A DNA stretch of 64,000 nucleotides from Wyeomyia smithii (taxonomy: Eukaryota; Arthropoda; Insecta; Diptera; Culicidae). Made by a program: the position numbers and the translations under genes. The stretch is from positions 264,336,760 through 264,400,759 of the forward strand of contig NC_073696.1 of assembly GCF_029784165.1 (NCBI RefSeq), given 5' to 3'. The notes beneath the pieces are model-generated. The model worked only from the letters and a program-made list of their open reading frames with translations. It did no database searches and had not been told where the DNA came from. Below are positions 44,762 through 56,935 of this stretch, in pieces. Positions within the stretch are counted from its first letter, which is position 1, and every line of letters starts with the position of its first letter.

Positions 44762-45100
44762 GCTAGATTTTGGATCTCCTGTCAATGTGAAAAGCATCGC
44801 CATACAAGCATGTCTGTAGCACAGCTGAACATTTCATTCCGGACATGTTAGCGATTCTGTCCGGATCTAGCGCATTCGCCATTTGACCAATGCCAATAAT
44901 CAGTGTTGCGTGTGTAGGTAGCGTGGTTTTAGTATGTGTCACTGACGATATCAATCGTTCTACTTTTTCGAGTCGAACAGTGAAAGACAAAAGTCGTTCT
45001 ACTTTTTTGAAACTGCTCAACCCAAAATACACCTAACGCTTAAATAACTCTAACAGTCGGTCTAGAATCATCCCGTGACATCGGGCACTTTGGAATCATA
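44762..45100 (+). pseudogene. histone H2A pseudogene (pair 4), heavily decayed
   Basis: It parallels the pair 1 H2A copy: LDFGSPV (pair 1 LDFRFPV), LAILSGSSAFAI with a stop (pair 1 SVILSGSGAFVF), VACVGSV (pair 1 VACVHL). After an insertion of about 120 bp containing a short duplicated cgttctacttttt word, SRIIP, stop, HRAL (H2A TRIIPRHLQL) follows at about 45066. Taken alone the H2A match is weak; nucleotide similarity to 20117-20330 carries the call. Confidence 0.5.
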
Positions 45101-45598
45101 GCAGAATCCGTTGCCCGTTCTATAAGCAACAACTTGTTCATTACCGCCTCTACAACAGATATTTATAAAAACGATTTTCATCTAAGCAGTTTTGGACTTT
45201 CGTGAACTCTAAAGGGAAAGGTAACGGGCTTCCTGTCGAAATGTTTCTGGAACATGACTTAGCTTGCTCTCATCCCGGAAAATGTGAACCATTCGCACCC
45301 ATTCCAAAATTTCATCCATCAATTCAACTGCTTCTGCTGAACAAGCTTCAGCCGCATGAAGCGATACCCCTAGCAACGCATGCGAATTGAAAAATTTTGT
45401 TGTTAGTCACTAACAGATAGAAACCGCTGTCTCTAAAATAAAATTCTCCACGTCACCCAACTCAAATTGATACCTTCCGGTGTTCTGAAACGATGCATGA
45501 GCACGATATTCCAATAATTAATTCATAAATCATTCCAAAAATTCCCATCATGCTGGAGAAAAGCAAAATATCGCAAACTATCGTGGCATAACATCATT
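45101..45598. other. unassigned spacer
   Basis: A 62-codon plus-strand frame at 45202-45390 has no recognisable family and may be chance. Confidence 0.35.
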
Positions 45599-45606
45599 AT
45601 GTGCAT

Positions 45607-46056
45607 TAGGGTGCCAATCACTTATATGGGAAAAAGTAACCAGAAAATTTAAAAAAAAAAACCCTACACAAAATGTTCTTCCACCCGAAAAAACACCCTA
45701 TGCAAAATTTTAGCTCGATCGGACTAAAAACGGGGTGGCGCAAAGCGATCGAAGTTTGACCTTGTAAAATTCGAAAAATCACCAAAATCGAGAATTTTTT
45801 CTTCAGATGATACCAGATCTGGACGTTTCATGCATTTTGGAGCCACCTGGGACCAGAAAAAAAATCCCGAACACCGAAATTTCATGCACCGCATTCCGTT
45901 GGGTTAATTTTTGGATTTTTAAAGGCCAAAATTCAATCGCTTTGCGCCATCCTATTTTAAGTGTAAATGAGCTGAAATTTTGCACAGGGTGTTTTTTCGG
46001 GTAGGTGAACATTTTGTATAGGGTTCCTCAAAATGACCATTATCATTGGCATCCTA
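45607..46056. mobile_element. 450-bp hAT-type MITE with 8-bp TSD
   Basis: atgtgcat occurs exactly at 45599-45606 and 46057-46064. The element begins tagggtgccaat and ends with its near complement (attggcatccta). The two arms remain similar for about 150 bp or more, sharing inverted blocks such as ggcgcaaagcgat, cccgaaaaaacaccct and caaaatgtt. An 8-bp duplication and yAGGGTG-like ends are typical of hAT elements. There is no transposase, so it depended on another element. Confidence 0.9.
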
Positions 46057-46207
46057 ATGTGCATGCTTTAAAGTATTCGAGATTTTTATGACTGAAGTAG
46101 TAGTTCTCGAGTTGCAAAAACGTTCAGTTTTTGCTCTATTACACGGTTTTTATTCCAAGTGATCTGTTTTTACACAATCGATTCAGTTTACTTCATACTG
46201 CTTACGA

Positions 46208-46555
46208 AATTTGGATGCCGGTTCGCAGATTGACGTAATATAGACTGACCACGAAGCGGGTTTCGATAGAGTTGATCATGAAATACTGCTTCTTAAAATA
46301 AATAAGCTGGGAGTCTCCGATGGTCTCATTAGTTGGTTTAGGTCCTATCTAACAGTTATACGGCTTCATGTCAAGATCAAATCCGCATTATCTGAAGTCT
46401 TCTCCAACATTCCAGGCGTACCGCAATGAAGTAACCTCGGTCCACTACTGTTTTCCATCTTCATCAACGAGCTGACAATTCCACTACCTCCGGGATGTCG
46501 GCTTTTCTACGCGGATGATGTTGAACTATATATAACTGTAAAATGTACCACTTGA
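46208..46555 (+). pseudogene. LINE reverse transcriptase fragment
   Basis: One plus-strand frame, broken by two stops, reads GSQIDVI, stop, TDHEAGFDRVDHEILL, then WFRSYLTVIRLHVKIKSALS, NIPGVPQ, stop, SNLGPLLFSIFINEL, then the active-site block FYADDVELYI. The order and spacing match the palm domain of Jockey/CR1-type non-LTR RTs. Both ends are abrupt. It is a pseudogene fragment with the catalytic aspartates still readable. Confidence 0.85.
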
Positions 46556-48055
46556 ATGAATCATCAAAACGGAATAATTCATAAGAGCATTATTTTTTTT
46601 AAACTTTATTCATCAGCTTATCCGAAAAACGTGTAGATAAGTGGCTTTATATGTGAAAATAAGAAGATAAAGCATAAAAAATAAATCAGTGCATGTTTTT
46701 ATCTCAGAGCAATCACAGCTGATAGACGAAAGCTCGTTCTACATAGAGTCTACAATGAAATTCCTAAAAAAGCCCACAAGAAATTTATGCAGACTGTTAG
46801 GTCACACTCCTGATCACTTTTCTTCCACACATCCCAGATATTAAGAAAGATTTCTGGAAACAGTTTCCATAAAAACTTCACTTTATCTTTCGATTTTTTT
46901 TTTTTCGAAAATAGACATGAGTTTTGATCAGTTCTCTGTCTCTAGCTTATTTTTAATAGAACTTTGCAAACATAAACTGTGTTTTAAATGATTCAAGTCA
47001 ATGATATTTTGATGTGAACACTTTTCTTTTAACTGATACAAATGTGAAATGTTGTTTTTAAAGTTATTTGAATATATACTTAGGATGGGACTCGTATGCC
47101 TGTATTCTCAATATGGGACAGGCAAGGTTTGGTATTTTTCCAGTAATTTTCAGAACAAACTTTAAAATTTCATCAAGCCTTATAAAAACTTGAACAAAAT
47201 TAGATACATTGACGGAATAAACCAGAATTTGCCTAAAAGTCATATGGGACTCTTATGCTTTTATGGGCAGTGTAGATATTAAGTAGCTTTATTGATCATA
47301 AAAAGTATAAAAAATGCCAAAAGGGTCAAAAATATTTTTGACCACTTGCTTGTATGAAAATATCTCATAGTGTGTCGGTTCAAATGTCTGGGTTTGAATA
47401 CACTTGAGCATGGGCGCCGACTTCATAGAATTAGTGGGGGGCACAAGAGTTTCGAAAAAATTTCATTTATCTAATTCTAGAAATATATTGCTTAATATTT
47501 TTGCGTGCAATACGTCTTGACGTTAAGTAGTTTAAATTGCAGTTTTGATAGTAACTATCACAAACCACAAGTTGGCAAAATGGCGTGAGGCTTGTGAAAT
47601 TTAAAAATAACAGATGAAACTATCAGAAAAATGAAAAAAGAGACGCCAACATCCAAGAATTATTGCGGAGGCACATTGATCCTCGGGAAAAATAAGGGGG
47701 AGGCCAAAAAGTGCCCTGCGATATTCGGCTAGAAGAACAAAGTCAGGTATAGTAGAATAGTAAGCATGACAGGAAGGATAAGCACGGATATATCATAAAT
47801 ATCAAAATAGATTAAAGATGCTGGTCGTAGTGATAAGCCTGTACAAAAAAAGTTGGTCTGACCTAGGAATCAATTTACAGTGGAAAACTAATTTTCAACG
47901 AGTACGTTGAAAGTATACAAGCACAGTGCATTATAGTCATAGAATTCAATTACCATAAATTTCAAGCTTTGTTCAAATATATGTTTAACATTTGTAACAT
48001 TTTCTCGAGAAAATTTTAAATAATTACAAATCAATTTCGTCGTTAATTTCGTTTC
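46556..48055. other. unassigned AT-rich region
   Basis: Around 47084 and 47247 the phrase tgggactc(g/t)tatgc occurs twice in the same orientation, suggesting a small repeated element. Near 47410 catgggcgccgacttc precedes a G-run, which may be the end of another transposon. No gene was found. Confidence 0.35.
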
Positions 48056-48439
48056 GTTTCATTTTTTTTTTTTTTCTTCACATAACATTTATTTGACACG
48101 GCACAAATACAATTTAATGTTTAACGGCGCCAATTATATCTGATGACTTAAAAACTAAAGCAAATTTTTTATCCTCGCTGCCGACTACGAGCTGAAATTA
48201 AGTCTAACTTAAAACTAGCATGGGATTTCCAATCAGTGTTTTGTTGTTCAATGGTCGTCTGATAATCGTCGAATGGCATGTATGGATTCGTTCTGCTGAG
48301 CCACGATGTCGTGAGTTGGGACAGAGGCTCGTAGTCCTTGGGTCCTGGTTCTATTGTGCGGGGTCTGGTTGCTGGTTTTGTGCTTAAGGTTCAAACGTGT
48401 TCTTGTCGTTTTGTTGGGTGTAGACGGAGGGGAACGGGA

Positions 48440-51400
48440 CTAGACTGGGGCGTGGATGGATTTCAGGAAAACGTATATAAGGGACATGTAGGATAGGTCA
48501 CGGCTCGCCAAGACATCACGAACAGGAACAGCCGGCTGTCTACCCTCGGCCTGCAGGGAAGCTATTAATTTAGACCTGGCGTCACGGTGTACAGGGCATG
48601 ACCAAACCACATGCTCTATGTCGTGATAACCTTCACCACAGGCACAGATACCACTTTCCCCGAGCCCAACACGACGGAGGAGCGCGTCAAATCTATAGTG
48701 ATTGGACATAAGCCGGGACATCACGCAAATGAAATCCCGACCTACATCCAACCCCTTGAACCACGGGTTCGTCGATACTTTGGGGATTATGGAATGTAAC
48801 CACCTTCCCAATTCCCCTCTGGTCCAAGCATTTTGCCAACTGATGATCGTATTCTGACGTACAAGTGCGAAAAATTCATTAAAGGCAATTGGTCTTTCAT
48901 AAATATCACCGTTTGTTGCGCCCACCTTAGCCAAAGAGTCCGCTTTCTCATTACCCGGTATCGAGCAGTGAGAAGGGACCCACGCTAAGGTAATCTGAGT
49001 AGATTTTTCGGATAAAGCACTCAGATGTTCCCGTATTTTCCCCAGGAAATACGGAGAGTGCTTAACATCTTTCATCGATCGGAGAGCCTCAATGGAACTG
49101 AGACTGTCCGTAAAGATGAAATAATGGTCCGTGGGCATTTTTTCGATAATCCCTAGGGTGTACTGAATTGCAGCTAATTCTGCGACGTAAACAGAAGCAG
49201 GATTATCGAGCTTATGGGAGACGGTTAAATTGTTATTGAAGATACCGAAGCCAGTGGACCCATCAAGAAGTGATCCGTCTGTGTAGTACATATTGTCGCA
49301 GTTGATGTTTCGATATTTATTGGAAAAAATTTTAGGGATCTGCTGCACGCGTAAATGATCCGGGATTCCACGAGTTTCTTCTATCATGGATGTATCGAAA
49401 AACACAGTAGAATCAGAAGTATTTGATAAGTCGACACGATTTGGAATATTCGAAGAAGGGTTAATATTTTGGGACATGTGATTGAAATACAATGTCATAA
49501 AACGGGTTTGAGAATTAAGTTCGATTAACCTTTCAAAATTTTCAATCACGGGACGGTTCAAGACCTCACATTTGATTAGAATACGAGAAGACAGGCTCCA
49601 GAAGCGGTTTTTCAATGGTAGTACTCCAGCTAAAACCTCCAAACTCATCGTATGGGTCGACTGCATGCAACCTAAGGCGATACGCAAACAACGATATTGT
49701 ATTCGCTCCAGTTTGATCAAATGTGTGTTTGCTGCGGAGCGGAAGCAGAAACACCCGTATTCAATAACAGACAATATCGTTGTTTGGTAAAGCCTTATAA
49801 GGTCTCCTGGATGGGCTCCCCACCATTGTCCGGTTATTGTACGAAGAAAATTCACTCTTTGTTAACATTTTTTCATCAGATACCTCACATGACAACCCCA
49901 GGTGCCTTTAGAGTCGAACCAGACACCAAGATATTTGTGTACCAAAACCTGAGAAATCGTTTTACCCATTTATTGTGTTTGAAGCTGAGCAGGTTCATGC
50001 TTCCTAGAAAAAACTACTATCTCAGTCTTCTCCGGAGAGAATTCGATACCTAGCTGTAAAGCCCAAGCAGACAAATTGTCCAAGGTATCTTGCAATGGTC
50101 CTTGCAAATCGGCAGCTTTGGCACCTGTAACAGAGATTACACTGTCGTCTGCAAGTTGTCTTATCGTGCATGAATTTGCCAGACATTCGTCGATGTCATT
50201 TACATAAAAGTTGTAAAGAAGGGGGCTTAAACAAGAGCCCTGGGGAAGACCCATGTAGCTAATGCGAGAAGTTGCCAAATCGCCGTGCGTAAAATGCATG
50301 TGCTTTTCGGACAACAAATTGTGCAAAAAATTGTTCAAAATTGGAGAAAATCCTTGTCGGTGAAGTTTGCCCGAAAGAATGTCAATAGAAACGGAATCAA
50401 GAGCCCCCTTAATGTCCAAGAACGCAGACGCCATTTGTTCTTTGCGAGCATACGCCAGCTGAATATCTGTTGAAAGCAACGCAAGACAATCATTCGTCCC
50501 TTTGGCACGGCGGAAGCCAAATTGAGTATCTGATAGTAGACCATTTGATTCGACCCAGTGGTCTAAACGACGGAGTATCATTTTTTCCATCAATTTCCGG
50601 ATACAGGATAGCATTGCAATCGGCCTATAAGAGTTGTGATTAGAAGCTGGTTTCCCTGGTTTTTGGATGGCGATCACCTTCACTTGCCTCCAATCCTGCG
50701 GTACAATGTTTTGCTCCAGGAACTTATTGAACAAGTTCAACAAGCGCCTCTTGGCATTGCCGGGTAGATTCTTCAACAAGTTGAATTTGATTCTATCTAA
50801 TCCAGGCGCGTTATTGTTACAGGACAGGAGGGCAACTGAAAGTTCTGCCATCGTAAAAGGTGATTCTATCGCGTCGTGGCCCGGAGACGCATCGCGAACA
50901 ATATTTTGCTCAGGAACAGAGTCCGGACATACTTTCCTGGCAAAATCAAATATCCACCGACTTGAAGACTCCTCGCTTTCGTTGACCGTTACGCGATTCC
51001 GCATTCTTCGGGCTGTGTTCCAAAGAGTGCTCATCGATGTCTCCCTCGACGTCTCGTTCACGAACCGACGCCAATATCCACGTTTCTTTGCTTTAGCCAA
51101 GCTTTTAAGCTTGGTATCAAGCTCCGAATACCGTAAATAGTCGCCAGGTATACCTCCCGTCTGGTAGGCCTTAAACGCGTCGGATCTTTGCGTGTAGACA
51201 TCGGAGCACTCTTGGTCCCACCACGGAGTGGGAGGCCGTTCTTTGATCGTTACGCCGGGATATTTCTTCGTTTGGGCTTGCAACGCGGCGTCGAGAATCA
51301 AGCCCGCGAGGAGGTTGTATTCTTCAAGTGGTGAATGATGTTGAATCGACTCGACCGCTTTTGAAATCATTTCCTCGTATAACTTCCAATCGACATTTCG

Positions 51401-52147
51401 TGTGAGGTCATACGGAATGTCAATTGGTCGCATGCGAGTTGACCCGTTAGTAATTGAAATAAGAATAGGCAGATGGTCGCTACCGTGAGGATCGAGGATT
51501 ACCTTCCATGTGCAATCCAACCGTAGCGACGTCGAACATAAGGATAGATCCAAAGCGCTTGGGCGCGCTGGAGGTTTCGGGATACGTGTCATTTCACCGT
51601 TGTTTAAAATAGTCATGTCGAAGTCATCGCAAAGGTTATAGATTAAAGAGGAGCGGTTATCATTGTATGGGGAACCCCAAGCCACGCCATGAGAGTTGAA
51701 GTCTCCCAAAATCAAACGTGGCGAGGGAAGAAGTTCTATTAAATCAAAGAGCAGCCGTTGCCCAACCTGTGCTCTGGGGGGAATATATATTGAGGCAATA
51801 CAAAGCTCTTTACCTTGTATTGTCATTTGACATGCGACAACTTCGATGCCTGGAATCGAGGGGAGGTTAATACGATAGAAAGAATAGCACTTTTTAATCC
51901 CTAAAAGTACTCCTCCATATGGGGTGTCTCGATCAAGGCGAATAATATTAAAATCATGGAAGTTGAGATCAATATTTGAAGTAAGCCAAGTTTCACAAAG
52001 GGAAAATGCATCGCATTTGTTTTCATTTATCAAAACTTTAAACGAATCAATTTTTGGTAAAATACTTCTACAATTCCACTGTAAGACAGAGATAGAATCC
52101 TTCATATACGCAGTTGAATTAGGCATCGAAGGATACAATCGCTGCAA
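48440..52147 (-). pseudogene. LINE ORF2: endonuclease, RT, RNase H, with two nonsense codons
   Basis: A single frame of 1,235 positions plus stop. AP-endonuclease residues: N25 (WNCRS), E52 (CETW), GDFN 148-151, D200 and SDH 223-225. RT blocks: SYRPIAMLSCIRKLMEKMI, TQFGFRRAKGTNDCL, AFLDIKGALDSVSIDIL, GLPQGSCLSPLLYNFYVND and LADD 665-668 (Leu at the usual Tyr/Phe position). TAA at 49970-49972 and 49862-49864 interrupt the frame, but the reading frame is unchanged across them (LGVWFDSKGTWG lies between). RNase H follows with YTDGS, AELAAI, FTDS and NEKAD, then a CCHC-like C-terminal part (CACGEGYHDIEHVVWSCP). It would otherwise supply nicking, reverse transcription and RNA removal. Confidence 0.92.
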
Positions 52148-53489
52148 GGAGAGGCCATTGGGCAGTCAACTGCTTCAAAAATGATCTAACTGTTGGGAGG
52201 AATGCTGTAAGAAAAATTTTAATTGGATCGGGTACATTGAAAGTTTCAAAAATCCAGTCCACAATGTCAGAAAATTTCACTAATCCAGAGTTTGTTTCAT
52301 CAACTGGGAGTGTAAAAGGAGCAACTGGGGTTTTAGATGTTCCTGGCAGTGCTGGGAACTCCTTCTGGGACTTTAAATTTGCCAGCCCAGGAGGAGTTTG
52401 CTTCGGTTTTTCCGCAGCACTGTTTGGTTTGTTTGTAACGTTCATTTCACTTTGAGAAATCTTAGGACCTTTTCTGGGAAGTTTAGGAGAGGAAATATTT
52501 TTCCTCTTTCTAGACTCCCCAGGATTGGCGTAAGATGCTCCCGCTGGTGAATCGTCAGAATCGGTTTCCTCAGAGGGCAACAGATCGAAGGGGTTCGAAG
52601 TAACGGGAGAAGTGGTAACGGTCTTCTTCAGCATGTCAGCGTAGGAACGCTTTGAACGCTCTTTGAGAGACCGTTTTATTTTATCCCTGCGCTGCATGTA
52701 CACCGCACATGTCGAGAGCTCATGCAGATTTTCTCCGCAGTGAATACACTTTTCAGCGTTAACGCTGCAAGAATCTTCCGCATGAGACTCCCCACACTTG
52801 CCACAACGTGCCTTATAGCAGCAGTAGGCGGCTGTATGGCCTAACTGCTTGCAATTCAGGCAGTTCATGACGCGGGGCACGTAGAGCCTCACAGGGAGAC
52901 GAACCCGGTGGATCGAGACGTGGCTTGGTAGTGCAGACCCGGCGAACGTAACTCGAAACGAGTCTGACGGAGTGTATACTGTTTTGCCACCGATGATCGA
53001 TGCTGACCGCAATTGCTTGCAGTCGAGCACCTTTACTTCGGGACACGTTTTGTTCTTAAAGCACCCTTTGGCACTTTGCAGTATACACTCGACGGACAGA
53101 CTCGAATCGGTTATGACACCGTCGATCTCCACGTCTCGTGCGGGTATGTAAACGCGATACTCGCGTGTGAAGAACTCAGAGCAAGCTATATCGTTGGCCT
53201 CTTTCAGGTTACCGACCACGACACGGAGCTTGTTAGGCCGGACCTTGGAAATTTCGGTCACGCCCTTGTACTCCTTCGTCAGGTCTTTAGAAATCTGCAA
53301 GAGGTTCAACTTTTTCGATTTCGGTCCTGCCTTTGGCCGAAAATAAACAGTATAGCTGCCCTGGGCTCCGTCTGGGTAAAGCCTGGGGCGAGGGGGGACT
53401 GAAGAATGAATAGGGGAGGGGGTAACAGAAGGGTCAGGGTCAGAGGGGTTCGGGGATGGTGGCGCGGGAGGCGAGGGATCTACATCCAT
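52119..53489 (-). CDS. LINE ORF1 protein with three zinc knuckles
   Basis: An intact 456-codon minus-strand frame starting MDVDPSPPAPPSP. A Pro/Ser-rich N-terminus is followed by a conserved block (VRPNKLRVVVGNLKEANDI, then YRVYIPARDVEIDGVI) and three Cys/His knuckles: CLNCKQLGHTAAYC, CGKCGESHAEDSC and CIHCGENLHELSTC. A Lys/Arg-rich and Ser/Pro-rich tail follows. ORF1 proteins of I-type LINEs bind element RNA to form the retrotransposition particle. The start is the first ATG after the 5' UTR. It overlaps ORF2 by 29 bp in another frame, which suggests reinitiation or coupled translation of ORF2. Confidence 0.9.
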   Translation of the reverse strand: MDVDPSPPAPPSPNPSDPDPSVTPSPIHSSVPPRPRLYPDGAQGSYTVYFRPKAGPKSKKLNLLQISKDLTKEYKGVTEISKVRPNKLRVVVGNLKEANDIACSEFFTREYRVYIPARDVEIDGVITDSSLSVECILQSAKGCFKNKTCPEVKVLDCKQLRSASIIGGKTVYTPSDSFRVTFAGSALPSHVSIHRVRLPVRLYVPRVMNCLNCKQLGHTAAYCCYKARCGKCGESHAEDSCSVNAEKCIHCGENLHELSTCAVYMQRRDKIKRSLKERSKRSYADMLKKTVTTSPVTSNPFDLLPSEETDSDDSPAGASYANPGESRKRKNISSPKLPRKGPKISQSEMNVTNKPNSAAEKPKQTPPGLANLKSQKEFPALPGTSKTPVAPFTLPVDETNSGLVKFSDIVDWIFETFNVPDPIKIFLTAFLPTVRSFLKQLTAQWPLLAAIVSFDA

Positions 53490-56331
53490 CGCGCTAAGTT
53501 TAGCGCACTAGCGCTGACAAGAACACGTACCTTTTTATTTCTCCCTTCCAGTAAGGTTGGTTGTCCGATCGTTCGAAGTAGCAGCCGTTACAGCCAGCAG
53601 CACCAATACAGCAGCACCAAACAGCCACCAGCAGCGAGCCAGGTGTGAGATCACTCCACACAGCGATACAACTCGCTGACACTGATGGCTTCTTCTTTTT
53701 CCTCGTTTGTGTCTCGTCCACTGCTGTAGCACAATCCAGCCAGCAGCCAAATCGGCTTACGCACCAGCTGGCAGTCACGATGCGAAACAGTTGCACAAAG
53801 GAACGACCTTGAACCCGGATTTATTTCACTCGACCAGGCAAACAATGCCAACACTTGTTCACACGTCTTTTGTTTTATACTCTATCGGACCGATCACCAA
53901 ACACGTCCAGTACTGATGTGTGTTCGGCACAGAATGTTTCATTTTTTTGTTACCGTAATTCCTATTTCCAAAAAATCACGCGCTTGAGCTTCTCGTTTCT
54001 GGAATCCTTTGTTTTCGTTGACATCATTTAAATTATTTTCACCAAAGTAGCGACGAGACGCACCTAACGTGGCACAAACCCGGCTGCAGAAAATTTCCAT
54101 TTAGATGATTGTTGTTTTGTCCCATATGCACGCAGCCTTATGTCAACAGCAAAGGCTTTTTTTGTCTGGTAAAAACTAAGTGAGTAGTGCTTGGTATGAA
54201 TGAAATTATGATTACGTCGTATAGTTTGAATGGGTTTGTTTGCTCTGGATTGTTGATGCTGTCTGAATATCTCTATTTCTTCTGCCACTTGAGTTGGGTA
54301 TACTTTCACTGATTTTTTTTATCTTTAACAGAAAGTGTGTTGTTTATCAGTCAAATAGATATTATTTGCCTCAGTCATATTGTAAGCAACAAACATATCA
54401 ATGTTGAAAACACTCTCAATTACTTTTAAATTTAGCTCACGATCAATCTCAATTTTCCAAAAATTTCTTATACCCATCAATGTACTCCGGAAGTCAACCC
54501 ACGCATTGACCTTCACCTACTTACCCCGTCTTCGATGCGACTTTCCCGGCTAAGTCCACCTGCGGCAAAAAAAAACCGCGTCACGAAACCCTGCAGGAGG
54601 CTGCACAAGAACAGAAAAAAAAACGCATCTAATTATTCCATCTATCACTCAGCTGGCAATCAATCACCGAAACCGCCGCTGGGCAACCTCATAAATCAAC
54701 ATTTTCTCCTTTTTGACTTTTCCCGATCTGATTCCGGTTTCCAAATCGGCGCACACGTTCACGAGTCTCAGCTCAGCATAGGAAGTGCCGTTTCATGCCT
54801 CCTCCGACGGGTGGGGCAGGAAAATTTTCGGGCAAACCAATCCATTAATCAATTAGACTCATCAGTCCAACAGATCGGGCCGATGGATGTCACACAGCGT
54901 ACGAGCGCCATGTTCCGGTGCAGTTCATTTGTTCTACATTCGAATCGTACCCCGGAAGGTTGACCCCGTTTAAACTGTTTTCCTAAATTATCGGAGCATA
55001 GGGATGCGACGATTAGGATCAATCTACGGTGCCGGCGAACCGGCGAACGAGGCTTTGACGAATGGCCAAATTACGGGTCCGATGCTTGAGCATAAAAGGT
55101 ATGAAGAGCCTTTTTTTCTCTCGCACTCCAAGTACGTGACCGAAGTTGATGGCTGGTATTTTTTCCTTTATTCATGGCCTTTTACTCCTGTTGCGAGTGA
55201 AATGATCGGGAATGCCGGAAAGTTCGACCATAAATCGTTGACGAATAGCTCATAATGGCCATATTGCAGCAGCGTAATGTGTCCTTTTTCAGTATAATAA
55301 TATAGAGCAGGACACGGCCCCGTTTGTTGCGGGTCGACTCGAAATTTATTGCCGTGAGCAATTTGGAGAGACGACTGTCGTAAAAGTGTGATTGAATTGC
55401 CGGAGACCTGTTGGAACTGGTGTGGAATGTGCTGTGCTATGCATCTAAATGCTCCCTCGGCAAGGGCAAGGCGAGGGTCTGACACCATTCAACGAATATC
55501 AAACTAATGAAACCCCAATCTGGTGCATTTTTATTTGTCTTCCTCAAAAGACAGGTTCGCAACCCGCAACTGACGTTTGTGCTTTTTTCTGCTATTCTTT
55601 TCACTCTGAACGGGGCCTTGTTTCGAACAAAACCATCTTAAAGCCCACTGAACCCTTATCAGGGAAATGGTGTGCAATTACTGTTTCCTACAGGCGGGCA
55701 AAATAGAAAACGGAAAAATTAACACACAAAACGAGGGAAAACTTTCGCGCACAGCACAGACAATTGCTGGCGTTTTTATTTTTTTGAATACAAGAAGGGT
55801 AGTAGAAAAATCGCAAATACAGTTTAATTTTTGCGAGTATAATAGACTTTTTATACTCTTGTTTGAGGCGTAAAAAGGTTTAGCAAATTTGGAACGAAAC
55901 CCGAGCAAACTATCCGAGTGTAAAGGAACCAAAAATAGCGTGATCAACTTTGCGATAAGCATCAACTTCAGCTCGGGTTGCAGCCCAAACTAAACTAAAA
56001 ATTGTCAAGTAAAATATCAAAACAGAAAGTGATCCAGAGTTAAACGTCGGAAAATTAAAATTACAATAATGGAAAAGATGAAAGATAATCGTACAAAGTA
56101 ACGGTAGTTTTGGTTATTCAATTATCTTTATTTTCGTGTTATAAATTTTGATCTCAGAAAATACATTTTTAAAATATTGAATTAGGATAATCGGTTTCCT
56201 ATTTAGGTCTTTAGATTTCACTCAGGATTATTAAAACGACGGATTACCGTCGACAATGTCTTATTTCAAATGTAGGACTTCCAATACCGACAAGTAATTT
56301 TTAATTTTGAACTTCTAAAGGAGTTATTGGC

Positions 56332-56585
56332 TTTTGCCGGGTCTCGGTAATTTATTGCCGAGATCGGCACCACTGAGTGCTCCGTTAAGAAAAAATTTAC
56401 AGCTGTCACATTTTTTCGTAAATCTCGGTTCAGCCTAACTGAAATTATGGAAATCGGGTATTTTGTGCCGAAATTTCAGTTTGGTGAACCGAGATTTACG
56501 AAAAAATGTGACAGCTGTCATTATTTTTTAAACCGAGCACTCAGAGGTGTCGTTCACTGCAATAAATTACCGAGTCCCGGCAAAA
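56332..56585. mobile_element. foldback MITE (ttttgccggg ends), in copy 1
   Basis: ttttgccggg and cccggcaaaa bound two arms that stay complementary for about 120 bp, with blocks ctcggtaatttattgc, gagtgctc, gacagctgtca and cgtaaatctcgg in both orientations. The central loop is short. The same element is found at 60305-60556 in copy 2. There is no ORF. Confidence 0.85.
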
Positions 56586-56716
56586 AATTTTATGTGTGTA
56601 ACACTATAATAGGTTTTAGAACATTGCTGGCATAACATTTTCGAAACAAAACAAAGAAACTGAAAATCTCGCGCTGTCATTTCGATTCGAACAGTTACAT
56701 TTTCACTTCTCGCTAA

Positions 56717-56935
56717 ACATGTGAAAAGGGCCCATGTGCCATATGTAAACAAGCCACAATTTCACGTTTTTCAATGAATACAAGCCTTATCTACCCGTAC
56801 AAATAAGATTGTTTGATTAAGGGTAAATTCTTTTATCAATAAATCATATTAATAAGGGCAAATTTCGCTTGTATTAATCAAAAAACGAGGAAATTTGGCT
56901 TGTTTACATGTGGTACATGGGCCCTTTACACATGT
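56717..56935. mobile_element. MITE with acatgtg..gggcccatgt ends, in copy 1
   Basis: The left end acatgtgaaaagggcccatg and the right end are inverted copies with one mismatch. The arms continue through tgtaaacaagcc and caatttc or gaaatttg, about 60 bp in all. The AT-rich loop lacks an ORF. A counterpart sits at 60688-60905. Confidence 0.8.

Larger units (their letters stand above)
48056..53948 (-). mobile_element. near full-length I-clade LINE
   Basis: The minus-strand element runs from about 53935 (5' end) to 48069 (3' poly(A), seen as a T run). gtttcattttttt appears at 48056-48068 and 53936-53948 as a T-rich target-site duplication, though its exact length is blurred by the T run. Contents are a 5' UTR of about 450 bp, ORF1 with zinc knuckles, ORF2 with endonuclease, RT and RNase H overlapping ORF1 by 29 bp, and a 3' UTR of about 370 bp. 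An RNase H after RT is characteristic of the I group of LINEs. Only two stop codons disrupt ORF2, so it is a fairly young copy. Confidence 0.9.

Noticed and set aside
54535..54963. 142-codon plus-strand frame as a host gene
   Set aside because: The same DNA in the second copy (58640 onwards) has an indel in an A-run that breaks the frame.
55168..55488. 106-codon minus-strand frame found in both segment copies, as a conserved gene
   Set aside because: The whole segment is nearly identical in both copies, so conservation of the frame is uninformative. No family motif was found.
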